Source: Bacteroidota bacterium (GTDB taxonomy: Bacteria > Bacteroidota > Ignavibacteria > Kryptoniales > JAKASW01). Taken from it: a stretch of 47,615 nucleotides of DNA. Positions 34,201 to 42,786 of the stretch are shown here, piece after piece. Location of the stretch: NCBI GenBank assembly GCA_021811615.1, contig JAJZNW010000029.1:1-47615 (forward strand), written 5' to 3'. Below the pieces are notes generated by a model, which saw only the letters and a list, made by a program, of their open reading frames with translations, had not been told where the DNA came from and did no database searches. Positions within the stretch are counted from its first letter, which is position 1. Each line of letters opens with the position of its first letter. A program made the translations under genes and the position numbers.

Positions 34201-35021
34201 TCGACCGTGCCGCCCCCAGTTCGATAACCGTCGAGATCGAGCGTCACCCAAATGTATCCTCGCTTCTTCGCTTCCGCAAGCAACTTATCTTTGAGCTGAA
34301 GGGCAAGCGTCATCTCACCTGGCGGCGTTTCCAGTCTAAGGAAATGCTTCTCGTTGATCTCGTGAACTCTAAGGCGGAAGACTTTCATTCCTCCTTCACG
34401 AAGGATATCCTCAAGGTCGTCGACGTTTATCAGGTCCTGTTTCGTGATTTGCACTCCTCTCATTATTCGGGAGCTGAGGCAAGGACTGGAGGGTTTGTCG
34501 TAAAGATCGAAGCCGTTCTCGCGCATAAGCTCCCTGATTTCCGGCTTCGTGAAGCCATGTGTTGCCAGAGGATAGAGTATTTCGTTCTCAAGAGCCGCCC
34601 TGTGACCCGGCCGAACATCGGATCTGTCCGACGCGCTGTAACCGTAAGCGATCTTTTTGCAGTCATTCTCGACCGCGACCTGCTTCGCTATCGCGAAGAG
34701 CTCGCTCTTGCAATAATAGCAGCGCATCGAGTCGTTCTTCAGATATTTTTCATCCTCGACTTCGGAGCTTTCCTTCCAGATATGATCCACCCCGAGTTGT
34801 CGCATGAACCTGATGACGTCATCTTTATCATGCTTCGGCATACTCTCGCTGTTTGTCGTTAGCGCGACGAGCCTGCCGCCGCGTTCCTTCCTCGCTTCCT
34901 CAGCAGCCCACACCAGAAATCCGCTGTCCACGCCGCCTGAGAAGGCGACGACAAGACCATCAGCCGTATATTCTCCGAGAGCTTCCTTCAGCGTCTGAAA
35001 TTTTTCTGCCAGTCCGTTCAT
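34197..35021 (-). CDS. larE: Pyridinium-3,5-bisthiocarboxylate synthase LarE
   Basis: PP-loop ATP pyrophosphatase that converts the LarB product to the bis-thiocarboxylate before nickel insertion. The PP-loop is VAFSGGVDSGFLVW (25-38). CYYC lies at 101-104 and YGYSASDRSDVRPGHRAA follows. Cys181 in KPSSPCLSSRI aligns with the sacrificial sulfur-donor cysteine (Cys176) described in Lactobacillus LarE. There is no C-terminal CxxC pair of the kind that I recall for iron-sulfur-type LarE proteins. It is transcribed ahead of larB with overlapping codons. LarC and LarA are not in the window. Confidence 0.92.
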   Translation of the reverse strand: MNGLAEKFQTLKEALGEYTADGLVVAFSGGVDSGFLVWAAEEARKERGGRLVALTTNSESMPKHDKDDVIRFMRQLGVDHIWKESSEVEDEKYLKNDSMRCYYCKSELFAIAKQVAVENDCKKIAYGYSASDRSDVRPGHRAALENEILYPLATHGFTKPEIRELMRENGFDLYDKPSSPCLSSRIMRGVQITKQDLINVDDLEDILREGGMKVFRLRVHEINEKHFLRLETPPGEMTLALQLKDKLLAEAKKRGYIWVTLDLDGYRTGGGTVE

Positions 35022-35045
35022 CGTGTATCTAACTTCAATAGTTAA

Positions 35046-35073
35046 TTCTTATCGGGTTCTTTTTGCCTGTAAA
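35046..35073 (-). promoter_or_regulatory. Candidate larEB promoter
   Basis: On the minus strand, TTTACA (35073-35068), a 16-base spacer and TAAGAA (35051-35046), about 25 bases upstream of larE. The rest of the divergent gap to 35254 shows nothing clear. Confidence 0.4.
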
Positions 35074-35254
35074 TTTAACATCCCGGGGGAATTTATGTAA
35101 GGAGCTTCGCAAGGAAGTCGAAGTTCGTCAAATTGATCCGTCTCAGTGGGTAACCACATCCCTTCTGTGAATTTCGCTAACTAAGCTTCGTCCCGCAAAA
35201 GGTCACCCTTTGGCATGAGACAGCCGGACGCCACAGGAGGTACTCGTTGAATCT

Positions 35255-37207
35255 ATGCGTATGGCCGTTTATTTTTCGTCGATAGCTTTTAACCAAGAGG
35301 AGGTTCTTCTGCGGTTCTCCGCATTTCAATACATGGAACGTTTATTCGAAGGAGTGTTTTCCTCTTTTGAATACAAACTAAGAGTCGGGTTCATCCGCAG
35401 TGCTGATTTCCCTGAACGGCTGGTCCAAAAATTTCCCGATTCATTCCGCGGCTCCGGCGCTTTCGTCGCATCGGTCGGACAAAAACTTCGGGAACGGTTC
35501 TTTATCAGCGATCTTAACCGAAAGGATTTCTATCTGGATCTCATGACTTCCGTAGGCGATTTCGACACCATACTCGACGACGCCGACCTTGTAGACGAAG
35601 ACAAGTTCTCCGCCCAGGCCTCGCTTGCGATCGAAGCCGGTCGGTTTCATCAGGCGATCTGGCTCGGGAAAGCGTACTGGCTAAGCCGAAGCGAGGAGCA
35701 CACCGATAAATTCAAGGCGATCGTTGAGCGGTGGATCGTCGGCAATCCGCCAGGATCCGGAATCAACCGGACCTCGCCGAAGGAGTCTTCCATAAGGGCG
35801 ATGAATCTAATCGTCGGTTTGCTTTATTTCTCGGGCTCTGCGAGAATCGACGATGGCTTTCTTCTCAGACTGTTGTCGCTCCTTTTCGAACACGGGGTGT
35901 TCATACGCTCTGCCATCGGACGTCGCCGCAACACCGCCAGGACGACCATCTTATGCCTCACCGGACTTCTCTTTCTCGGCGTTCTTTTTTACGATACTCG
36001 CGAAGGAAGGCGATGGACCGATTTCGCCCGTAGAAAACTGGATAATGAGATTCGTGACAAGGTATCTGAAGACGGTTCGCTCTCCGAAAATTGGATGAGC
36101 AGCCACTCCCTGGCAACTGAATCTCTGACATGTGCGTATATCCTTTTAAAACTGAACGGCTATCCGGTATCCGATCTCTTTTCAAACAAACTGGAAAGCA
36201 TGTTCCACTTTCTAACATCGGCGACGATGCGGGACGGAACGCTCCCACAACCGGGCGGGGCCACGGACGGGCGAATCTTCAGAATGAGTTCAAAGACGCC
36301 GGTGAAAGAACATCGCGACCTTCTGGCCGCGGGCGCAGCCATCTTCGGAAACGCAGAGGCAAGGACAGCGGCGGCTGGTTTCAGCGAGTTAGCGCTCCTC
36401 CTCCTTGGCGGTGAAGGTTTTGAGAAATATTCTGCGATCGAGGAAGGAGCGACGATTACGTCAGCGATTTACCGGGAGAGCGGCTATGCCTTTATGAGAA
36501 GCGAAAAGGATTTCGCGTCCTTCAAGTTCCGGCATAGCGGCGGTTTCGGGAAAAATTGTCGGCGCAACGATCTGCTCGGTTTCACTTTAGCCGGGAAGAA
36601 TCAGTTCATAGTCGATCGAGAGTGCTGCAGCTCGCCCGGTTCAGCCAACCGGGCCGGATCCGATTCGACAACCGTCAACAATACTCTACTGATAGACGGA
36701 GTCGAACAGGCGAACCATTTCGGCCCCGGCGGCGGGAGTCCTGTCCGTCCCGAACTCCTCGGTTGGCAAACAAGCGGAGAACAGGACTCCGTTGAAGCAC
36801 AGTACCATTTCCGGACACGAAATGCCGGAATACTGACTCACAGAAGGACCATAACATTTAACAAACACCAGAGAACGTTCAGCGTCGAGGACGACGTTCT
36901 CGGCGAAGGTGTGCATTCCATCGAGATGGTGTTCCACTTTGCACCGGGACTCCAGATACTAGATCTCGGCCGCAATTTTCTCGCTATCGAAGGAGAAGAA
37001 TTCGCGCTGATGAAGTTTCAACATCCGTTCACGCTTGAGGAATGTGAAGTTTCTTATGGAAGCAACGAGCGCCGCCCTGCCAAGACCGCCAGGGTAGCTC
37101 TGGAAATCAGCCTGCCGGTGAGGATTGAGACATTCGTCTTCATCACTTCGAATGAAGATGAGATGAACTACCTCCTGAACAGAATACAGCCGGGCAGCAC
37201 TGAGTAG
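35255..37207 (+). CDS. Heparinase II/III-family protein lacking catalytic residues
   Basis: A 650-aa protein with the alpha-toroid plus beta-sandwich layout of PL12/PL15/PL21-type lyases: NPPGSGIN near 164, GLLFLGVLF at 237-245, ESGYAFMRSEKDFASFKFR at 408-426, DLLGFTL, then VNNTLLIDGVEQ at 474-485 and a C-terminal sandwich. Family catalytic positions are changed. The NHY-type motif reads RTT (229-231), the central STSYHR reads MSSHS (281-285), the GHxH..D loop reads KNCRRND (433-439), and AHNT reads VNNT. There is no signal peptide. An acid/base-dead binding protein or a cytoplasmic enzyme with different chemistry are possible readings. AGGAGG lies 14 bases upstream, rather far. Confidence 0.78.
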   Translation: MRMAVYFSSIAFNQEEVLLRFSAFQYMERLFEGVFSSFEYKLRVGFIRSADFPERLVQKFPDSFRGSGAFVASVGQKLRERFFISDLNRKDFYLDLMTSVGDFDTILDDADLVDEDKFSAQASLAIEAGRFHQAIWLGKAYWLSRSEEHTDKFKAIVERWIVGNPPGSGINRTSPKESSIRAMNLIVGLLYFSGSARIDDGFLLRLLSLLFEHGVFIRSAIGRRRNTARTTILCLTGLLFLGVLFYDTREGRRWTDFARRKLDNEIRDKVSEDGSLSENWMSSHSLATESLTCAYILLKLNGYPVSDLFSNKLESMFHFLTSATMRDGTLPQPGGATDGRIFRMSSKTPVKEHRDLLAAGAAIFGNAEARTAAAGFSELALLLLGGEGFEKYSAIEEGATITSAIYRESGYAFMRSEKDFASFKFRHSGGFGKNCRRNDLLGFTLAGKNQFIVDRECCSSPGSANRAGSDSTTVNNTLLIDGVEQANHFGPGGGSPVRPELLGWQTSGEQDSVEAQYHFRTRNAGILTHRRTITFNKHQRTFSVEDDVLGEGVHSIEMVFHFAPGLQILDLGRNFLAIEGEEFALMKFQHPFTLEECEVSYGSNERRPAKTARVALEISLPVRIETFVFITSNEDEMNYLLNRIQPGSTE

Positions 37208-37258
37208 CTACTTCTACTAAGGAACCGAATTACCACCAGGGATAAAAGAGAATAAACG

Positions 37259-38233
37259 ATGAGACTAGTAGCAGCACAAAAACTGAATCGCGAGATGACC
37301 GATCTCATCATGGGTAAGCTCCACGGAGAAATCGAGGTGAGTTTACTCTCGGGCGCAGACGAAGGACGTCGAGCTCGGCTTCTGGAGGAAGCGGATGTAT
37401 TGCTCGCGATGAATTTCAGAAGAGACATAAAAGAAGAAGAGCTCGCGCGTCTAAACAACGTGAAGTTAATTCAAATAACTCTCGCCGGGGCGGACATCAT
37501 TCCTTACGACGGACTAAATCCCGAGACGGTGATCTGCAGCAACGGGGGAGTATTCAGCGAGTCGATTGCGGAACACAGTTTAGGGATGATGCTCGCTCTT
37601 GCGAGAAATTTCCTCCCCCTCCATAAAGGACTTCACAACGGCACTTTCGATCAAAAGACCCCGCATAAGATGCTGTCGGGTTCGACACTCGGCATAGTCG
37701 GTTTCGGCGGCATCGGTAAGAAAACTGCGGGACTTGCTCGGGGATTTGGAATGAAAATTATGGCGATAAATTCCAGCGGGAGAACCGATCTGGACGTCGA
37801 TTTCATCGGGACTCTTTCAGATCTCGACAAGGTACTAGCGGAATCCGATTTCGTATTGCTGTCGATCGGCCTCAACCGAAACACACGCGGATTCATGGGG
37901 AGAAGAGAACTCGAACTGATGAAACCCGATGCCGTACTGATAAATGTCGCCCGCGGAGATCTGATCGACGAGCAGAGTCTTTACGAACACCTCAGGTCTC
38001 ATCCGCATTTCAAGGCGGGCATTGAAGCATGGTGGATCGAGCCGTTCAATCACCCGAAATTCGAAATACATTATCCCTTCTTTGAGTTGGATAATGTCCT
38101 GGGATCGCCTCATAATTCATTCATGACCGAAGGGGCACACGTCATGGCGCTCGACAGGGCTCTCGATAACGTCCTACGTTTCATTCACGGCGAACCGCTG
38201 AGAAACGTCCAGCGCCGGGAAGACTATATCTGA
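37259..38233 (+). CDS. D-isomer-specific 2-hydroxyacid dehydrogenase
   Basis: A 324-aa NAD(P)-dependent oxidoreductase. The nucleotide-binding loop is LGIVGFGGIGKKTAGLARGFG, seen as residues 143-163. The catalytic Arg is in INVARGDLIDEQSL, the Glu is in AWWIEPFN, and the His is in GSPHNSF. NGGVFSESIAEHSLGMMLAL is the typical substrate-side helix. The substrate cannot be told; glyoxylate, hydroxypyruvate or a phosphoglycerate-like acid are possible. It follows the heparinase-like gene by 51 bases on the same strand and may share its transcript. Confidence 0.9.
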   Translation: MRLVAAQKLNREMTDLIMGKLHGEIEVSLLSGADEGRRARLLEEADVLLAMNFRRDIKEEELARLNNVKLIQITLAGADIIPYDGLNPETVICSNGGVFSESIAEHSLGMMLALARNFLPLHKGLHNGTFDQKTPHKMLSGSTLGIVGFGGIGKKTAGLARGFGMKIMAINSSGRTDLDVDFIGTLSDLDKVLAESDFVLLSIGLNRNTRGFMGRRELELMKPDAVLINVARGDLIDEQSLYEHLRSHPHFKAGIEAWWIEPFNHPKFEIHYPFFELDNVLGSPHNSFMTEGAHVMALDRALDNVLRFIHGEPLRNVQRREDYI

Positions 38234-38236
38234 AGT

Positions 38237-38668
38237 CTATTGAACGTCGAGGCCGCCGCGAAACTTCTTTTTCTCCGAGCGGATCCTTTTCTTTTTGAGT
38301 CTCTCTTCCTTCGAAGCTCTTGAGGGACGCGTCTTTAGTCTTTTCTTGTGAGGTTTCAGAGCTGCCCTGACCAGACGGACGAATTCCTCGACCACAATCT
38401 CCCGGTTCTCCAGCTGGCTCCGCGAAACTTGCGACGATAGGTGAAGTACGCCTGAAGCATCGATCCTTCTTTGAAGCCGCTCCATCAGCCGCGACCGCTG
38501 AGTATCGGTCAGCGACGGAGAGTTCGCCGCGTCAAAGAGAAGTTCGACCTTCGACTCGACCTTGTTGACGTTCTGCCCGCCAGGACCTCCGCTGCGTGAC
38601 GTCCTGAACTCCAGTTCCGAGAGTTGGATTATTATGCCGGGTAGTATGGCGAGGCTTTGTGTCTTCAT
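38237..38668 (-). CDS. arfB: Alternative ribosome-rescue factor ArfB
   Basis: A 143-aa peptidyl-tRNA hydrolase (YaeJ/ICT1 type) that rescues ribosomes stalled without a stop codon. The GGQ motif is SRSGGPGGQNVNKVESKVEL (24-43). The C-terminal tail is strongly basic (KPHKKRLKTRPSRASKEERLKKKR pattern at about 105-130), the part that inserts into the empty mRNA channel. There is no codon-recognition domain, which separates it from RF1 and RF2. It is convergent with the dehydrogenase, three bases apart. Confidence 0.93.
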   Translation of the reverse strand: MKTQSLAILPGIIIQLSELEFRTSRSGGPGGQNVNKVESKVELLFDAANSPSLTDTQRSRLMERLQRRIDASGVLHLSSQVSRSQLENREIVVEEFVRLVRAALKPHKKRLKTRPSRASKEERLKKKRIRSEKKKFRGGLDVQ

Positions 38669-38959
38669 TTAATTTAGCTAAAGGTATCGTGTTCATGCTC
38701 AAATATGCAAACATTGAACACGCAGGGCCCGCTTACACGTCAAACGTTCTTCATGAGGTAAGCGATGCAAGGAGCATGTTAAGCAATGCCGATCACGAAA
38801 TTGGGAAAATAAGGAAGGGCAGCGTATTGGATCGCAATTACGCCGCCGCTTCTCCTTAAGTATAACGAGGAAAAAAAACGCTTCGATCTTCGAGACTGAG
38901 GTCTCACACCCAAAGTGACCACATCAGCCCAATGTAGCGGCAATTCACGGATACCGGAA

Positions 38960-39136
38960 TTACTCTTCTTCGTCGTCACCGGAGAAACCGAATTGTATGA
39001 CGGAGATATACCCGGTGCCGCGGCACTTCTCACATTCTATGAACTCGAACTCTTCACCCTTCCGGGCTACTCCGACAAAGCGAGTCCCCCTGCATACATC
39101 GCAGACGATTTCCCATTGCGACTCCTTGTGAAACAT
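38960..39136 (-). CDS. Small double CxxCxG zinc-binding protein, 58 aa
   Basis: I translated this by hand from the ATG at 39136; AGGAG lies six bases upstream. The chain begins MFHKESQWEIVCDVCRG, has paired CDVCRGTRF and CEKCRGTGY motifs about 19 residues apart, and ends in an acidic tail (SGDDEEE). The two CxxCxG knuckles are the DnaJ-type zinc-finger unit, so it should hold one Zn and may act as a thiol/zinc chaperone or bind RNA or protein. It lies 291 bases upstream of arfB on the same strand. The plus-strand ORFs over it are shadows. Confidence 0.85.
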   Translation of the reverse strand: MFHKESQWEIVCDVCRGTRFVGVARKGEEFEFIECEKCRGTGYISVIQFGFSGDDEEE

Positions 39137-39367
39137 CTCGCTTCTCCTATTCTAAAACACGATTGAATATATTCATGAGTGAGCAGGGTGTCAATATTCG
39201 AGGATGTCCCCACTGGGGTCCCCTAAGAAACTCAACGACGCGAACGAGACCCGCCGCCAGGCAACTGCATTTCCAAATTCAGAGTTGCTGGCCTTGAGCT
39301 CAATTCAAAATCAGCATTAAAACTATCGCGGACATAGAATATCCCCGCAGGCTAAGTGAAACAATCA

Positions 39368-39388
39368 GGAGTTTCCGTGGGAAACTCC
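39368..39388. other. Perfect 9-bp hairpin in the gap 39137-39521
   Basis: GGAGTTTCC-gtg-GGAAACTCC is a perfect stem with a 3-base loop, 134 bases past the amt stop. No T-run follows on either strand. The rest of this 385-base gap shows no supported gene. Confidence 0.4.
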
Positions 39389-39521
39389 ACACCACCCGTA
39401 TTCTCCGCGTGCAGCATTTCGTTCCTTGAAGGACGACTTTCCCGGAGAAAGCCCGCCGCCGGCTGCTGAATCGGCGTGCCGATCGTTGTTTATCCAACGA
39501 CCTCCGGGAATCGAATGCGGC

Positions 39522-40889
39522 TTACAGTTCTTCGAACACGTAGCCGCTTTCCCCGTGTTGAGCCAGATCGAGTCCATCAATTTCATCTTCAGGCGAAACA
39601 CGGAGCCCCATAGTCTTGTCGAGAAGTTTCAGAATTGCCCAGGTAATTGTGAAGGCATAAATGACCACGACGACAAGCGCGATGAGCTGATCCCCGAGTA
39701 GCCTGATGTTACCGTTGAAGAGGCCGTTCGCACCGGCAGGATTTATCATGACGGAAGCGAAGAGACCGGTGGCAATAGCTCCCCAGGCACCTCCAACACC
39801 GTGCACACCTACGGTGTCGAGAGAGTCGTCGTAGCCAAATTTCTCCTTCAGCCTTATCCCGGAGAAACATATGATCCCGCCGAGGAGGCCGATGATCAAT
39901 GCCGCCATGGGTCCGACGAAACCGGAAGCGGGGGTGATGGCAACGAGCCCGGCTACCGCTCCTGATGCCGCGCCGAGAACCGTCGGCTTTCCCCGGGTGA
40001 ACCATTCAGCTATCGTCCATGATAGCGCAGCTGATGAAGCCGCTATTTGAGTCGCAAGAAATGCCGAAGTCGCAAGCGCGCCAGATGCGAGTGCACTTCC
40101 GGCATTGAACCCGAACCATCCGAACCAAAGCAGCGCTGCCCCAATAAGAGTCATGGTGAGATTGTGGGGCGGCATCGGCTCCTGGCCGTACCCTCTCCTT
40201 TTTCCGATAAGCATAGCCGCGACGAGCGCAGAGACGCCCGAGCTTACATGGACGACCAGTCCGCCGGCGAAGTCGAGCGCACCGAGGTTTCTCATCCATC
40301 CTCCGACTCCCCAGACCCAATGAGCAAGAGGGTCATACACGAATGTGGCCCACAAGAGAAGAAACACGATATAAGTCTTGAACTTGAACCTCTCAGCAAT
40401 CGCGCCTGTTATTAAAGCAGGAGTGATAATGGCAAACATCATTTGAAAAAGCATGAATGCTTCGTGAGGAATCGTAGGAGCGTACTCCGGGTTTGGAGCG
40501 AGGCCGACGCCGTTAAGCCCGAACCACTTGAGGCTGCCAATCACATGCCCGATGTCGGGACCGAATGCGAGCGAATAACCGAACAGAACCCACTGCACCG
40601 TAATCACTCCGATAGCTATGAAACTCTGCATTATCGTGCCGAGCACGTTCTTCCGGCGAACCATCCCGCCGTAGAAAAGCGCGAGACCTGGAGTCATCAG
40701 CATGACAAGTGCGGTCGATATGAGCATCCAGGTCGTATCTCCAGGATTGACGCCCACCGTCCGGTGAACGTGCTGAATCGTCTGTGCTATGGTTGCCTGA
40801 TTTGCCCCTCCCTCCGTTGATTGCGCAAAGGCAAGCCGCGTAAAAAGGAGAAATGTCGTCGGTGCACCGAAAAACAGGTATTTCTTCAT
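39522..40889 (-). CDS. amt: Ammonium transporter Amt
   Basis: A 455-aa inner-membrane channel for ammonium. An N-terminal cleavable signal (MKKYLFFGAPTTFLLFTRLAFA) precedes about 11 helices. Signatures are MTPGLALFYGGMVRRKNVL, DFAGGLVVHVSSGVSALVAA (first pore His) and DDSLDTVGVHGVGGAWGAI (second pore His). The C-terminal tail, DGLDLAQHGESGY, is the segment that GlnK normally engages, but no glnB/glnK gene sits beside it. The ATG at 40889 has a weak SD. It is divergent from the polyketide synthase gene. Confidence 0.95.
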   Translation of the reverse strand: MKKYLFFGAPTTFLLFTRLAFAQSTEGGANQATIAQTIQHVHRTVGVNPGDTTWMLISTALVMLMTPGLALFYGGMVRRKNVLGTIMQSFIAIGVITVQWVLFGYSLAFGPDIGHVIGSLKWFGLNGVGLAPNPEYAPTIPHEAFMLFQMMFAIITPALITGAIAERFKFKTYIVFLLLWATFVYDPLAHWVWGVGGWMRNLGALDFAGGLVVHVSSGVSALVAAMLIGKRRGYGQEPMPPHNLTMTLIGAALLWFGWFGFNAGSALASGALATSAFLATQIAASSAALSWTIAEWFTRGKPTVLGAASGAVAGLVAITPASGFVGPMAALIIGLLGGIICFSGIRLKEKFGYDDSLDTVGVHGVGGAWGAIATGLFASVMINPAGANGLFNGNIRLLGDQLIALVVVVIYAFTITWAILKLLDKTMGLRVSPEDEIDGLDLAQHGESGYVFEEL

Positions 40890-41133
40890 CGCTTGATCTC
40901 AAAAGCTTGTTGTTTCTTGATTGTGGTATAACAGCGCTCTGCCAGGATCGATATCCGTTTAAACGACAAACAGGCAATGGCAGAATTGGCTTTAGAAAAT
41001 AATATCTATCGATTCATAAACAAAGCTTTTTATGGATTACTGGCAAACAAAGTTTAATTCCTCAATATTTGAACCCGGCAAACAAGATGAGGAATAAACA
41101 TTCCCTGGATTCACATCAGATGAGGAGCAGCGT

Positions 41134-42198
41134 ATGTCAAAACTTATTTCGGTGACAACCGAGGATGCACCAACCAAAGTCGGACAGGATGAAGTGAAGG
41201 AATTTGCCCGACAGGTTTTCTCTGCAGAGAGGGCCGGTTTCGACCGCCTTGCGGGCGTATTTACCAACTCATCGATCGAATCGCGCCATTTCACCGAGCC
41301 CAAAGAGTGGTATGGCAAGGAGCATGGCTTCGCCGAGAGGAATGCGCTCTACGTCGAAAACGCCGTCAGGATGTCTGCCTCCTGCGCCCGACGATGCCTC
41401 TCTTCGGCCGGGTTAGGGAGCAACGAGTTCCAGCACATCATCTTCGTATCGAGCACCGGCATCTCCACTCCCAGCATAGATGCGAGGTTGCACAATATAC
41501 TCGGCTTCGACCGGCACGTCCGCAGGAGTCCGATATGGGGGATCGGGTGCGCAGGCGGTGCGGTAGGAATGAGCCGAGCCCTGGAATATACTTCCGCCTT
41601 CCCTTCGCAGGCCGCCCTGGTAATAGCTATTGAAATCTGCGGACTCACTTTTCAAAAGGACGATTACAGCAAGAGTAATATCATAGGCACCTCGCTTTTC
41701 TCAGACGGGGCAGCGGCAGTATTAGTGGTCGGTGACAAGCATCCGCTCGCCGGTCGGCACGGACTCAGGCTCCTCGATTCGCTCTCTACCATATATGACG
41801 GTTCACTCGACGTCATGGGATGGGAAGTCAAGGACAGCGGCCTCAAGGTCATCTTCAGCAAAGACATACCCACGATAGTTCACGGGAGTGTCCGGGAAAA
41901 CATTCAAGAGCTCGCCGACCGCAACAACATCGGTCTGCGGGAAATAAGACATTTCGTAGTACATCCCGGTGGACCGAAAGTCATAGACGCGTACGAAGAA
42001 GCGCTCGGCCTGAAAAAAGACGAGCTGAGATTCACACGCAACGTCCTTCGAAAACACGGGAATATGTCTTCGCCCACGGTGCTTTATGTTCTGAAGGAAT
42101 TCCTGGACAAAGGCGACTTCACCCAAGGCGAGTACGGCCTGATCTCTGCACTGGGACCGGGCTTCAGCTCGGAACTCATTCTCTTCCGGACAGAATGA
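41134..42198 (+). CDS. Type III polyketide synthase (BpsA/chalcone-synthase-like)
   Basis: A 354-aa homodimeric-type ketosynthase that condenses malonyl-CoA onto a starter acyl-CoA. The Cys-His-Asn triad is present: Cys in WGIGCAGGAVGMSRALEY, His in FVVHPGGPKVIDAYEEALGL, and Asn in RKHGNMSSPTVLYVL. FVSSTGISTPSIDARL is typical of bacterial members such as BpsA, which make alkylpyrones or alkylresorcinols. GAGGAG lies six bases before the ATG. The stop overlaps the next gene as ATGA. The tailoring neighbour supports a methylated lipid product; the starter chain is unknown. Confidence 0.92.
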   Translation: MSKLISVTTEDAPTKVGQDEVKEFARQVFSAERAGFDRLAGVFTNSSIESRHFTEPKEWYGKEHGFAERNALYVENAVRMSASCARRCLSSAGLGSNEFQHIIFVSSTGISTPSIDARLHNILGFDRHVRRSPIWGIGCAGGAVGMSRALEYTSAFPSQAALVIAIEICGLTFQKDDYSKSNIIGTSLFSDGAAAVLVVGDKHPLAGRHGLRLLDSLSTIYDGSLDVMGWEVKDSGLKVIFSKDIPTIVHGSVRENIQELADRNNIGLREIRHFVVHPGGPKVIDAYEEALGLKKDELRFTRNVLRKHGNMSSPTVLYVLKEFLDKGDFTQGEYGLISALGPGFSSELILFRTE

Positions 42199-42704
42199 TC
42201 CCGCTGATCGTCTCCCTTGCCTTTATCCTGGCACAGAGAATCGCCGAACTCGTCATCGCACGCCGGCACGAAATTGCCCTCAAGAAGCTCGGTGCCATCG
42301 AGATCGACCGAACCGGCTACCGTCTCATAGTGGTCATGCACGCGGCGTTTTTCATATCGATCGTTGCCGAATACATCATCTTCAGGCGCTCCGTGAGTGG
42401 TTACTGGCAGGTGCTGGTGGCTGTCTTTCTTGCGGCGCAAGGCCTGCGGTACTGGGCCATCTCTTCTCTCGGTGTATACTGGAACACGAAGATACTCATC
42501 GCCCCCGGACAACCAATCGTGAGGCACGGCCCATACAGGTTCATTAAGCATCCGAACTACCTGGCGGTCGTGACGGAAATAGCGGTAGTGCCCCTGGCGT
42601 TTTCATGTTACTACACCGCCTCACTTTTTACGATAATGAATGCCGCCGTGCTTTGGAGAAGGATAAGGCGTGAAACGCAATCTCTTCGAGGATCAAATTC
42701 TTGA
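42195..42704 (+). CDS. ICMT-like methyltransferase (BpsB/SrsB type)
   Basis: A 169-aa membrane protein of the isoprenylcysteine carboxyl methyltransferase family. Hydrophobic segments lie at about 2-15, 48-66, 72-90 and 129-152. The SAM/catalytic motifs are RHGPYRFIKHPNYLAVVTEI (115-134) and the C-terminal WRRIRRETQSL. In Bacillus bpsAB and Streptomyces srsAB such enzymes O-methylate the type III PKS alkylpyrone or resorcinol product. The ATG overlaps the PKS stop, so the two are translationally coupled as a two-gene cassette. No hydroxylase follows. Confidence 0.9.
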   Translation: MIPLIVSLAFILAQRIAELVIARRHEIALKKLGAIEIDRTGYRLIVVMHAAFFISIVAEYIIFRRSVSGYWQVLVAVFLAAQGLRYWAISSLGVYWNTKILIAPGQPIVRHGPYRFIKHPNYLAVVTEIAVVPLAFSCYYTASLFTIMNAAVLWRRIRRETQSLRGSNS

Positions 42705-42710
42705 AAAGAA

Positions 42711-42786
42711 AAATGCCGGACGGAATTACCACCAAATGCTTATTGTGACACACCTTTCTTCGACCGTCCGGCGTTTAAAATCCCAA
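42711..42786. repeat. 13-bp inverted repeat with 50-base spacer, just after the PKS cassette
   Basis: AAATGCCGGACGG (42711-42723) pairs with CCGTCCGGCGTTT (42774-42786) with one G-T wobble. It begins six bases after the methyltransferase stop. Read on the minus strand it is followed by T-rich sequence, so it could end transcription in that direction; on the plus strand only TTT is present. Confidence 0.45.

Noticed and set aside
38659..38859. 66-codon plus-strand ORF upstream of arfB
   Set aside because: No SD, starts inside the arfB 5' end on the opposite strand, and has no recognisable features.
40890..41133. Sigma54 promoter between amt and the PKS gene (TGGCA elements at about 40939 and 40979)
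   Set aside because: GG and GC dinucleotides are not ten bases apart in either case.
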